Both the position numbers and the translations under genes were made by a program. A stretch of DNA of 64,000 nucleotides from Lepidonotus clava. Lineage: Eukaryota > Annelida > Polychaeta > Phyllodocida > Polynoidae. Numbering within the stretch: the stretch's first letter is position 1; each line of letters starts with the position of its first letter. Location: assembly GCA_936440205.1 (NCBI GenBank), contig OW387149.1:27481151-27545150 (forward strand), read 5' to 3'. The notes beneath the pieces are model-generated. The model searched no databases, was not told where the DNA came from, and saw only the letters and a program-made list of their open reading frames with translations. Shown in pieces: positions 35,079-48,400 of the stretch.

Positions 35079-36443
35079 CTGGGAAATGTAAGAATATGTA
35101 GTTCAATTTTTCTCATTTAACCTGACTCATTGTACAATTGATTGAGGTATTCCTTACAAATGCCCATAAGATACTGCTAGTTTATTACAGGGGCGGATCC
35201 AGAGGGGGGCCGGGTCCAGGGAGTCCTGACCCCCTCCTTTTGGTGGACACCTAAACTAGGTAAATAGAGAAAAATGTTGCATGCATGTGTGTGAATGTAG
35301 GCACTTTTAGTACTTAGCCGATATGCTGACCCCCTCCTTTTGGAAATCCTGGATCTACCTCTGTATTACTAATTTCTTTTATGTTAAAGCCTGTGAAAGA
35401 TCTGGCTATTACTGGGAAAAGTGAACAAAAAAAAACACCTAAAGACAGTTCAGATCAGTCACTCAAAGGATTTCTCGGCTTCCACTTCACATAACTCACC
35501 TGTCCCCTCTTGGTGGGAAATCAGCTGATATACACTTTGAGCGTTAACAATCTAAATTAGCTAACATTATAAGAGTTAACAATCTTAACCAATCGCTAAC
35601 GTACCTTGGCATGTTTGAGGACGGCGAAGATGGCGTAGAGCGGGATCCAGCCAACGAGGAAGGCCACCTGACACCAGCCCAAGATGTTACCTGACGTAGG
35701 GTAAACGTAACCCCCAAAGGACGGGGGTCGGTAGTCTATGGCAACCGCAATGATGATCGCCTGTAATGATAACAATAGTCTGTATGATAATATATAGGCC
35801 ATGTAATGCCAGCCCAAGATGTTACACCACACAGGCTACATGTATAACCCACAAACGATGGGGGTCGGTAGTCTATGGCCACCGCAATGATGATCGCCTG
35901 TAATGATAACCATGTTCTGTATCACACACATATAGGCTATGCAATACCAGCCCAAGATGTTACCTCACACAGGCTACATATAACCAACAAACGATGGGGG
36001 ATAGTAGTTTATTGCCACCACAATGGTAATCGCTTGTTATAACAACAATCTATGTAACATATAGAAGCCATGCAATGCCACCCTAAGATGTCACAACACC
36101 TAAGAATTTTTACATGTAACCCTCAAATGTTTGGGGATGGTAGTCTATGGCCATGATGATAATTGCCTGTAATAATAACAACATTCTATATACTATATAT
36201 GCCATGCAATGCCAGCCAAAGATGTTACACCACACCGGTACATAAAACCCCCAAACATTGGGGGATGGTAGTCTATGGCAATCGCAATGATACTTGTCTG
36301 TAATGATAACAACATTTTGTAATTATAGGCCGCCTGCATACCATCCCAAGATCTTACCATTGTTATATAACCCCCTAAAGAATGGGAATGGCAGTCTATG
36401 GCCATTGTAATGATGATTGCCCGTAATCATAACTATAGTATGT

Positions 36444-36495
<52 letters not shown>

Positions 36496-39400
36496 GTCCC
36501 CAAAGGACAAGGGGTCTTGGTCTATGGCCACTGCGGTGATTCATGACCGCCTGCTACGATAACCATTTGCTGTATTGCTACATGTAATATTTATACCTAT
36601 GTTTTATATATGAACATGTATATGTATTATAAGGTATGCTAGGTTTACAAGGTTTACAATTTTCTTAATCTATGTTGCAACTTAATTACAGAAGAATAAA
36701 ACATTGACCTACCAAAAGGAGTAGTGGAGAAATAACCAGCCAGCAGATGCGGAAATAGATGTTGGGTTTCTTCCCCAACATCATGGCCACGTCCTCGGCG
36801 TAACGGTCATGACCTGCAGAGATAATTATAATCGACAGTTTTAAATATCTGATTTAGTGTACCTGGAGGTGGATTAACAATAAGGATTTAACTTTCCATG
36901 AGGAAATAATACCCGATAAATTTGACTATGCCAAGTGAAATATTGGGTGATTGAAATTCGATAATATCATAAGGATATTGTTTATTGTACTTTGTATATA
37001 ATGTACAAATTGTAAGACGTCACGAAAAGCACTGTAAGGTGATGATGTTTATTTTCAATAAAAAAAGGATGCAATTGATGCACATATCGAATCAATCTAT
37101 TTGTTCCACTACTCGTTACGATTATTCCTTGCCGTCCTATCCTGGGTGGTTCGCAGCATGTCTGAAACGTTCTCAGAATTCTAAAGTTTAGCTATATATA
37201 CCAAATGCCAGATAATTATTGCAAATTTCGGTAGAACTTTATTTTGAAAGACCTTCAGATGAAGCTGGAACCCTCTTTGCCTTGAACATCTAGTCCAACA
37301 CTTAGAACCAAAACCAAAAAACAGACACCCCACCCCTTATGGGTTGAAGTACACATTGGATATATATGTGTTGAAACCCCGGGGGGTTGACTTAATTCAT
37401 CTTTGCCCGGATGTGTGTGTTGAGGATTCAGAAAAAGACCTATTTTGAGGGACCTCCATTTTTACAAAACGTACCCATAATGACGGGCTCTCATGTAGAA
37501 CATAACCCATTTTGAGGGCTGGGACAAAGCGAGATTCTAGTGCGGATAACTATATTTTTAAGTGGCATCAACAAAACACCCTCCTGAAAAAAATCCTATT
37601 ACGCCCTTTAGTAACTCACTTTTGGTGGTCCACCTTGTTATGTTGGGCCGTTATAGATGGGTGTCTTTTTTTTTTTTTTTTTATAAAATTTGACCCATTA
37701 AAAGAGACCTGAGTAAATTCATACCCATTCTGAGGGAAATTTATGTCCCTCAATTCTGGCCAAAATAGGACCCATTTCCCTCACTTTTCATAGTTGTGAC
37801 CAAGTCAACCCCCTGGGTCTGGAACGTACGCCCATTTTCAAAGATGTCACCCTCCCTCCTCCCACCCTAGGTGCGTACGTATAATGGCTTATACAGTAAT
37901 TTTGTCCGACCCTTGTCCAACCCTGGGATATACCATATGTGGGATGGGCTTATTGCTGTCTTCTTAAATATAGAATTCTCACATTTGGGAAATATGTTTG
38001 AGGTTTATATAGGAACTATCAATGTACAAAGTTACGCAGTTTTTTAGTTGAAGTATTGGTTTTTCATGTGAACGATTTCGCAATGAAAAAAACCCAGGGC
38101 GATTGGGGCTTATGGAATTTAACAAGGACAAATTATCGGGTTCAGGTTTTCCCTGCATGCCTACCATAGATCCAGAAGACGGCGGCGAACTGGCTGACCC
38201 CCACGACCAGCATGGGGAATCCACTGGCGAAGAAATTTGTGATGTCAAATATGTAGAAACCTCCCTGTGAAGAGACAAAATGGCGTTTGACGAAATCATC
38301 CGACTTAACGATAAGGAGTATAGGACTATACCTTATGCATTGACTTGATTTAAAAGTTAAAAAAGGTAATTGATTTACAAATCTTGAGTGTTACTTTGTG
38401 TTTTGTTACAACATCTTTTATGGTCCTTGAATATTTAATATGTTTTTTTGATAAAATTTGAAAGTTGTGTTTTGACCGTTTCAAAGACATTTACGGCCAC
38501 GAAAATTTTACTCTTACTGTTGTTAATAAATAGGGCCTCAGGGTCTTCTTGATTCGCCAACCACTTCTTACTCATTTATCATTCCAGTTATTTACACCCT
38601 TAGAACGCCGCTAGGGCGCACTGGTTTATAATTATTGACAACATTAGGGGTTTGCATATCATATTCATATTAGTTATTACATACGATGCACATGACATAT
38701 GTATATATGATATATAAGATACAAGTTGTAGGATCCCCAGAACATTTATTCTGAATAATATTATTAGCATATGCTACTCACGTTTGTAACCATTGGTAGT
38801 GATATTAAGAAGTAAATGGTAATTGCGATTCCCCTGAAGATGATGGGACGTTTTTTGTCAATCCTTAGAAGTTCTGGGAACAGGTCCATGATGGCTATGA
38901 ACACTGTCTCCACCATCGAAAACTAAATGTACAGAAAAAAAACACATTTTAATCATATTGACTTATGATAAATTGTTGATCATTGGTTCAGTGATATCAT
39001 TGTGATTTCATGAAATAAAGCAGAACGTTAATGTATGCCTTGAATTCAATTAAATAGTCTGTCATTAGATTCGCACCAAGAAAATATTGCGTGATAACAA
39101 AATAATTCAATCCGTTTCACTGAGGGGCTGGGTGTGGGTTTTCTAACTCAGTTATCAAACATAAGTTCAGCAGTTCAGTAGACTCAAAGTACTTGTGGTA
39201 ATCCGTGTAGACACCAGATGGCAGGGCAGTGTATCTTTGGGCCGTTTATCATAAGGTAAGATAGCAATAAACCTTGGTAAGTTTAGCACTGATTCTAGTT
39301 TTTGGACTAAAAATGTAACACCTGAAAATTGGTATCTTGTTGAAACAATAATAATTAGTCTATAACTTCCTATCTGCTAACGTGCATGCATTTCACGTTT

Positions 39401-42400
39401 TATGGGCGTAGACCCTTAAAATCGACATGGGGACACAGGCCCTTCTTAAAATCGACGTGCGACATAGTCAATACTTAGCGACAACGAAATGGGACATGGG
39501 AACTTCTTAAATTTGAAAGGCCGACATGGCCCTTTCTGACATTCAACGTGGGACATGGCCAATCTCTAGAGACAACGACAGGGGACATAGACGTTTCTTT
39601 AATTCGACACGTGACATCGGGACCCCCCATCTACACCACTTGTATTAACCATTACATTGAACATGAGAATCGTGTTGTATATCGATTTCAGTGTGGATCC
39701 TTGTGAACTGCTGATGGGACGGGAATTAATACTAGTTGTAACTTGATTTACTTACGTTCCGATGTAGCCTGAAAGTTAAAAATAGAAAACATTGCAATTC
39801 AATGCAATTTTGAGGGAAATGGGTCTGTGTACAAAGTTGACAGAAGGTGGGGAATATTCTATTGATGTACATACTAAAAGTTCAAAGCTTTGGAATGCTG
39901 CGCACTCTTATCCTATGCATATAATATTATAATGATAGAAGACGTTTGCAGCATGGGTAAAGCTCCATTCACCCTGGGCACTTTCTCATTGTGATCTGAG
40001 ATATAATTGCAATTTTCTTGTATCTAAAATAATCATTTTGGGGAAATATGTTTGTGGTTTACTAATGAGCCATCGATGTATAAAGATATGCTATTACTTA
40101 GGCAACAGGTTAATTCTTCATTCTTGCGATTTCAATATCGAAGTGCCAAAAAATTGGCCAGGGTGAATGGCGCTTAACGGTTCTTGGTGGTTCTTACAAA
40201 ATTGTGGATTCGTAGCCAGGATTTATAGGTCAAAGTTTATGTATGCAATAGATTCTTATCCTATAATATATACCCTGATAGTCCAGAATGTATCCTTACC
40301 ACGCTGCTGTATCCCAGAGTTATGAGCATGGTGAAGAAGAAGAAGGCCCAGAGAGGTGAGACGGGCATCTGGGAAATGGCCTCGGGGTACACCACGAACA
40401 CCAGGCCGGGACCTAGAAGAAGAAGGCCCAGAGTGGTGAGACGGGCATCTGGGAGATGGCCTTGGGGTACACCACGAACACCAGGCCGGGACCTAGAAGA
40501 AAAGGCCCAGAGAGGTGAGACGGGCATCTGGGAGATGGCCTCGGGGGACACCACGAACACCAGGCCGGGACCTAGAAGAAGAAGGCCCAGAGAGGTGAGA
40601 CGGGCATCTGAGAGATGGCCTCGGGGTACACCACGAACACCAGGCCGGGACCTAGAAGAAGAAGGCCCAGAGGGGTGAGACGGGCATCTGGGAGATGACC
40701 TCAGGGTACACCACGAACACCAGGCCGGGACCTAGAAGAAGAAGGCCCAGAGTGGTGAGACGGGCATCTGGGAGATGGCCTCGGGGTACACCACGAACAC
40801 CAGGCCAGGACCTAGAAGAAGAAGGCCCAGAGTGGTGAGACGGGCATCTGGGAGATGGCCTCGGGGTACACCACGAACACCAGGCCAGGACCTAGGACGC
40901 GACAAGTAAATTATGATCATATATTAGGCATTATCACCTATTTATGATTAATCAATACTAAACTTATCACTCAGCAACATGATCGTGATAACCACGTGGT
41001 GATCACCAAAACGTAGTCACGTGACCACGTCTGCACAAGGTCTATACAAGGGCAAGCAAATTATCCATGCAATAAATTGTAATTGGCATGAAACGTTCCC
41101 TCATGACAACGCATATACCGTGTCACCATGCTTTATTTAAACAAGTTGTATGTCATTCTGACTGCCTACCTTGGGTGGCCACGTCTTTGATGTCGACACC
41201 TTTAGTGGAGGCCATGAAGCCCAGCACGGAGAAAATGGCGAACCCGGAATATAGGCTGGTCAGTCCGTTAATGACGGGTACTGTCAGGGCGTCTCTGAAA
41301 GGCCAAGTGTCGTGGTTAATGTATAGAAGAGAGGCAAGTATAGTGACATATAGTGTGCTTTTATTTTCAAAGTGTTTCGAGTGTAACAAGAAAATGATAA
41401 ACAAAACAACACAACACATTAAAAGCTTAGTATTTTCACATTGCTACGATTTCATGCCTACTCGGCATTTTACACACTTTCATAATTTGTGTGCAATGTG
41501 TTGCTGTTTCTACTTGATCCAATCTATTATTGTTTGTCACTCACATCATATTTCTGCATAATTATCATACAGAAATATGTACAGCATAAATTAATACATT
41601 CACAATAAACATTAGAAATCCATTGCCATGATTAAATTCAATCATCTCAGTGCAGTCAAGTGAATGAACCCTGAACTGTATATCATACATATAATAATTA
41701 TAATATAATATGATAAGATCTTAAAGAAGACATTGAAACGTCGAAACATGTTGATCACACCATATTATTGATTCATTTTGATAAATCCTACCCAACACCT
41801 GTCCAACAGTCAGCCGTCGAGTTGGATATATCTTCTACACTTTTAATTATAATTAAATGTACTCATCCCATAGATTTGGTGACAGTATGTTTCACCTACT
41901 CACACCATAATGTTGTGTCTGAAGGGGCTGAAGCTGGCCATGGCGACGAGACCCCCGGAACAGGTACCCAGGGTGTAGAAGATCTGGGTGGCCGCGTCAC
42001 TCCACATCTACAAACACAACTATACATGTACAATACATAATGTAGGGCTAAGATATTCTATCTACAGTTAAGGTAAATTGATAAAATATTATGTTATGGA
42101 ACAGTAACCAATTAAGTTTATATGCAATCTTCTATATGAGTTTACTATATGGATGCTTGCGTCGGCAAATGCCATCATGTTGGTATCTTTAAAAACTTTC
42201 ATTTTTTATAAAAACACCTTGCATTGGCCCAAAAAAAGAATGAATAAATAAATAAACGCATTGCAAATGCTTGCCAACGCAAGTTGGAATATGGCCTTAA
42301 GGTAATATTGATTAGATTTGTTTTGAGTCCAGTTCCACCCACCTGTGCATTGCCTAGTTTGGTGAAGTCGGGCTTCAGGTACGAGATGACGCCCTCCCTG

Positions 42401-45400
42401 GCGCCCTCTAGTGTAGCTCCCCGAACCACCAGCACGGTCATCATGACGTAGGGGAAGATGGTCACAAAGTACATCGACTGGGGGAGGGAAGCAAACAGAG
42501 TTTGAGGATATAGGTACAATGAAGAATATCAAATGGTGTCGAGCATTGTAAAGGGCATGGAGATGAAGATGTTGTTCTGACGGGGTCACACTTCCCACAA
42601 CTGTTGTAAACAGCTTCCTTTTGGTGATCATTTTAATAATTTTGTTATTCAGCATTCAAAGCATGCACCTAAATCACATAATTATGCTTGTAAGATTAAT
42701 CTCAAGTAAACCAATTAAGACATCAGCAATTACCATAAATTTGAACTTGATAATTTTGATATGATTCATAGCCATGTAGTTATGGTGATCACATGTTGAA
42801 CACAAAATAGTGGTCCTTTGGCCGCTTCTGCACATGCAAGATCTAAAGATAGAGTAAAGCACATCAGATAGTGGACGGCAATGTAAATGGTACACCTTAG
42901 GTGTAGAAAACAGAAACTGACCTTGCCCAGTGATTTGACCCCTTTGATGAGGACCAGGAAACACAAGACCCATGACAGCAGGAGGCACAGGGTGATATCC
43001 CACACTGGGGCACCCGGCTGGTCCAGGCCGCCGGACATCTTCAGGATCTCATTACTGAAAGAGGATATAAAGAGCAATGGTCAGACATCTTGCTAAGAGC
43101 CTCTTGGCGGTGCTGAGGTAGGGTGTTGGTTTCAAAATCAGGAGGTTGACATGATTATAAGCTACTTACTAAACCTATGCACATTTAGTCTCAAATACAG
43201 CTACTTTTCGTTTTATATTTAATTTTATTTTCTGGTTTGGATTTCTTGGTTCCCTTGTCTCTGTCATGGGTCAAGACTGACCTCACAGTTGTCAATAAAA
43301 GCTATTATTATTATTTAATGGATGGATCAAATTGGGCTTAGTCTCATCGTTGTTCGTGCGTGTGGTTCAGTACCATCCAACACTTTATAAATGATACACT
43401 CGTAATACCCACCCTAATTTTCTTTTACAACTTACCATTTTAGTACTCTCAACAACCAGCAAATGATTGCATAATAGAAATAATGGAAAGTAAAGTTTAA
43501 AAAAGAAATATGAAGAGATTTATTGAACCCAAGGATAGATTAACATAATACCTTTAATTCAAGATGTACCTTATATTTGGCTTTATTCATCCATACGAAT
43601 ATGTAGAAATTAAGATTTTAAGAATTATTGTAAAACTTAGCTCTTCCAACTGCACAAGAAAACATTCATTGATAGGCCTATAAGCTATCCTGGTATAAAG
43701 GTTAGAATAGAAAAGGTAGTTATGAAAGGATGCAATATTGGTATACTAGTCACTATTAGCCTCTGTAACTTTCGAGACCAACTCTAATTTAAACCATATA
43801 GCGTCAATTATATCCATTACTGTTTATCATATTTGCGCAAAAAGAGGACCTTTGCTCTATCAGCATGTTTGTCAGCAGATATACTGACATCTTATAGATA
43901 TGAACTATTGATGTGGATGATAAAGAAGCATATCTCAGATAGACACCAGTCCTTTTTAAAAACCGTACAAGGAACTTATTTGTCCATCAATAGTCAATAA
44001 ATACAAATTGTACTTCCTTGTAGAGGATACTTGATGGATTCTGGCCAAAAATTATCATTACCTTGTGATGCCTTCACTGATAACATGTAAATGAAAACAT
44101 CTCATCTGGGATGGAAAAAGCTAATACAGATTACAGTTTTTCAAGGAGGCTGCTTTAGATACTTGTTTACTGGAAAGGAAATCTTCAAAACATAATAATT
44201 TGAATGTTTCTTGTTACGTTTTGTTTATTTAACTATGGATTTAGATTACAGGTATTTTTAAATTACCACATTGAGACAGTTATTATGCTGAAAAAATCAC
44301 ATGTTCCCAGCCTTTGAACCTCAATTGAAATATCCAGGTTAGATGTTGAGATGAAATAAGCCCTTGCATCTCAAAAGTATTTCTATAACTCAAGCATAAT
44401 GTTAAAATGGTGGTGAAAATACCATTCCTCATAAAGGGGATAGGGATTAAGACTACAAGCAGGATACTTACTAGAAATACTCTTCAGAAGGAGTCTTGAT
44501 GTCTTGGTTTGTTAAGTTGCGATCTGTGGCAAATGATTAAGATATCATATCAAAATAATCAGTCTCATAAAACTTGAACTTGCAGCCTCATTTCAGCTGG
44601 TTTGTAGACATATCACGGTGAATCCAAGAAGAATTATACAGCTAACAGCTATATAATGAAAATATATTAATATTGACATCAGAAATAGGAATTAGGTTCC
44701 GAAACCAAAGGAAGAAAATTATTCAAATGCAACCTTTTTAGAAGGTCAAACTAAAAATAATACCAATAGTCATGAAATGTTATAAGGCTTGTAAGGCAAT
44801 ACATAAACTTGTCGACATATTACCCAAGCACCTTGATTCAGCTTCAAGATGAATCAAAATACGAGAACTGTATCTGGGAGAACTCTCACCGCCAAAGATA
44901 GGTCAATTTTGGCTAATTTTCACCACAACAATAATATTAAAGGGAAATCTATAAAAAAATATTTGCCATATTTCTATGTGTAATGGATATAGTTCTAATT
45001 ATTTTCAAACCGACCTAAACCTAAAATTTCTGAAGCAGGGGGCCAATAAAAGTTATATGCGTACAAATTTGAATATCATAATTATGCCTAAAGCTTGTAA
45101 CTTGTCAACGTGTTACCCAACATGCAACTTGGTCCCGTCTATAGCAGTTCTGGTTTGGTTCTTGTTACGTTCTTTTGATTACTTCCAATTATGTCGCTGC
45201 AACCTACTGCTGCAACATTTCACTGTGATGTTATTGTGACATTCTGGTTTAACGGGTTATGTTCTTTGCTCTAAACAGAATGTTCTTATAATGCTCTGTT
45301 TTGGTTTTATCCTAACCTCACCAAAAAGTAATGTTATAATAACGTTCTGATTTGGTGAGGTTTCAACTTCACCATCAATAACATTATTGTTACATGCCAT

Positions 45401-48400
45401 CTTAGTAAGTAACAGACTGACTAAAAAATTATGGTTGCAGAACGTTTCTGCTATGTCGCAAGCTGGCTGGGGGTACAATGCAGTTAATAATCTACATGTC
45501 TCATTAGTGGGGAGATTTATTCTACACTCCACCCACCTCTCAGCCAGTCGGTGAGGTTGTCGCCCAGCTCCCTGCGGGTGGGGGCCTCCAGGCAGGCCGG
45601 GGTGTTCCAGTCCTGGCCACACCTGGGGGGTAAAAAATTCGTGATAATCCAGTTTGAAGAGATACCACGATACCAAAAAATGTTATCGCCACATGAAATA
45701 ATTATTTGATTTTCTTTTTTTTGTCCAAATTTCTTTTTCAATCAAACTTAAACTATACAACCTTCTTCCTTGGTCACATATACATATTTTCATATATCAA
45801 TATTTGTGAAGATATATTTTTTTAAAACCGCGATATTCTGTAATTATCATTGCAATACCGATTTGAAGCTTGGCGATAATATTTTGAGTATCGCAAATCT
45901 TTTATGGAAGTGCTTTAACTCGCGATAATTATCGCCAAATTTTTATGGAACGCATACCTGGTCCAGGGCAGGGTGGAAGTGAAGGTGGCGAACAGGAAGC
46001 GCCAGGCCCAGGCGATGAGCACGTTGTAGTAGAGGCTCACCATCCACGTGATGGACACGCCCGCGAAACCGATACCTGCAGGTAGAAACAGTTTATTAGG
46101 AATAGTGAACTATAGAGGTTTAATATCCATTTAATGTTAGGTTACTATTTATATGTTGCTTACTGTTTGATCCTATAGATATTAACTAGCTCCATTGGCA
46201 GTCTGACTCCATCCAGACTGCGAGTCCAATCCATAATGTAGTTCTGCATTATGAAGGACATAACACTTGCATTAAAGGAATAAATTTATTAAAGTCCAAT
46301 GTGCAAAAACCAGTCGCAAGAACTTCCGTTGACAATGAACAATCCAAAGGGTAGTGTCTACTCAACCACACCCAGCCAACACTTCTGCCTGTCTACCAGT
46401 CTATCCACTTCAATTCCATAACAGAACCTAGCTTCCAGTACTGATCTGTCCAGGATGTTTAACCATTGACAGTGAGTAACACTCAGCCAAATGCTGTGCC
46501 TTGCATACACTGCCTAACGCTGCCCTTATACACTCTTCACCTGAGTACGAAGAGTAACACTCTTAGGCCGGAGTCTGAGTTCTAAACAAGAATGGCTAAG
46601 CTAAAATGTGGACTGACCATCCGCATCATGACAATAGGTGAGATTTAAAAATGGATTTAAATGCATAGATAGATATTTCACAGTTAATAAAGTCGATATG
46701 CCCTATGATCAGTCTATGAAGTAGAATACAAGGCGGATTGAAGTGGGGGGGGGGGATACTGGGGGGCTGAACTCCAACCCCCATCCTTTAGTTTGCCATG
46801 TTTTGTGGTCTTTTTTGTTTTACACTTCTATCTCTGTGGCCCGTCGCACAATACCTTGCTTTGTTATGATAACTATTGTTTTTCTCATAGGCAACTTTGC
46901 GCTTAATAACGCACGTTTTGAAACTTTGTGAATGGTTATAATCACCGCCAACACTCAAACACTACTTTCTCCAATTCTCACCAAAAGAAAAAAGATGATA
47001 ATAATACAATCAAACGACATACCTCTGAGTATTGGAGTGAGTCTCCACACGTGGAAGGGTCCGACCCCAGAGAACTGGCCCAAACTGAGCTCAAACAGAA
47101 AGATGGGCAGTCCGACGAAACACAGCATGATGAGGTAGGGGATGAGGAAAGTACCTGAAAGAGTGAACATTGAAGTATAGATGGGTAATCTCATGAAAAC
47201 AGGATTGTAAGGTTGTGCATAAGGCGAGCACATGGAACAGTAAACATTGGTGAAGATGGGTAGTCAAATAAAACACAGCATAATCAGGTGGGGGGTTAGG
47301 AAGGTACCTGAAACATGTGGATGGTGGGAGAGTGTTTTATGGATAGTTCAATAAGACACAGTATGAGAAGGTAGGGGATGAGGAAAGTACCTGGAACAGT
47401 TAGACCCCAATCCATAGCCGCCTGAGGGTACTTTCCCCTGTCCAGCCGTAGAAATCCAAGTTTTTTTCTGAGATTTTTCAAAGTTTTGATAATTTTCAGA
47501 CGAATTATCACAGAAATATGTTCAATATATCAACTTAAAGCTAATCAAATTCCCCATTAACCTCTGAAAACCACATGTTATTATGGTGGAAATTTATGCC
47601 ACAGGAAGTAATTTGCGTTTCAGATACCAACACGTTTGTTTCTCCCACCACAAGCACTCCATAGAAAATCTATAGAAAATCATTTGTGGTGGCACTTGCA
47701 TTGGGTCAACGCAAGTACCGCTGCAAGTAATTTCTATATTCCACATTGCAGTGCCTGTTTCTACCTGCGGTGGTGGTGAACACCACTAGTAAAACACATA
47801 AAGTGAGCAAAACACCGCACAGTGTAATATGGCCTTTAGGGGAACTGACTTTCTCATTGCATGTTGTATACTGATTAATGGACAAACTCACCTCCCTCAT
47901 GGTGCTACTAACTAACTGACTAACTCACCTCCTCCATGCTGGTAGCAGAGGTAGGGGAACTGACTAAATCATCCCATGGTCTAATGACTAAAGGATTAAC
48001 TCACCCCCTCCATGTTGGTAACAGAGGTAGGGGAACTGACTAAATCATCCCATGGTCTAATGACTAAAGGATCAACTCACCCCCTCCATGTTGGTAACAG
48101 AGGTAGGGGAACTGACTAAATCATCCCATGGTTTAATGACTAAAGGATCAACTCACCCCCTCCATGTTGGTAACAGAGGTAGGGGAACTGACTAAATCAT
48201 CCCAATGTTTAATGACTAACTGACTAACTCACCCCCTCCATGCTGGTAAAAGAGGTAGGGGAACTGAGTTAATCATCCTATGGTTTAACAACTAACTGAC
48301 TAACTCACCCCCTCCATGCTGGTAACAGAGGTAGGCAAACTGACTAACTCATCCCATGGTTTAACGTCTAAAGGATTAACTCACTCCTCCATGTTGATAA

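Noticed and set aside
39756-39768. 13-nt micro-exon between SLC6 exons 11 and 12 with CTTTCAG and GTAAGT edges
   Set aside because: Its inclusion shifts the frame, and exons 11 and 12 joined directly give the exact family spacing before MVET. It might be used as an unproductive exon, but nothing in the sequence requires it.
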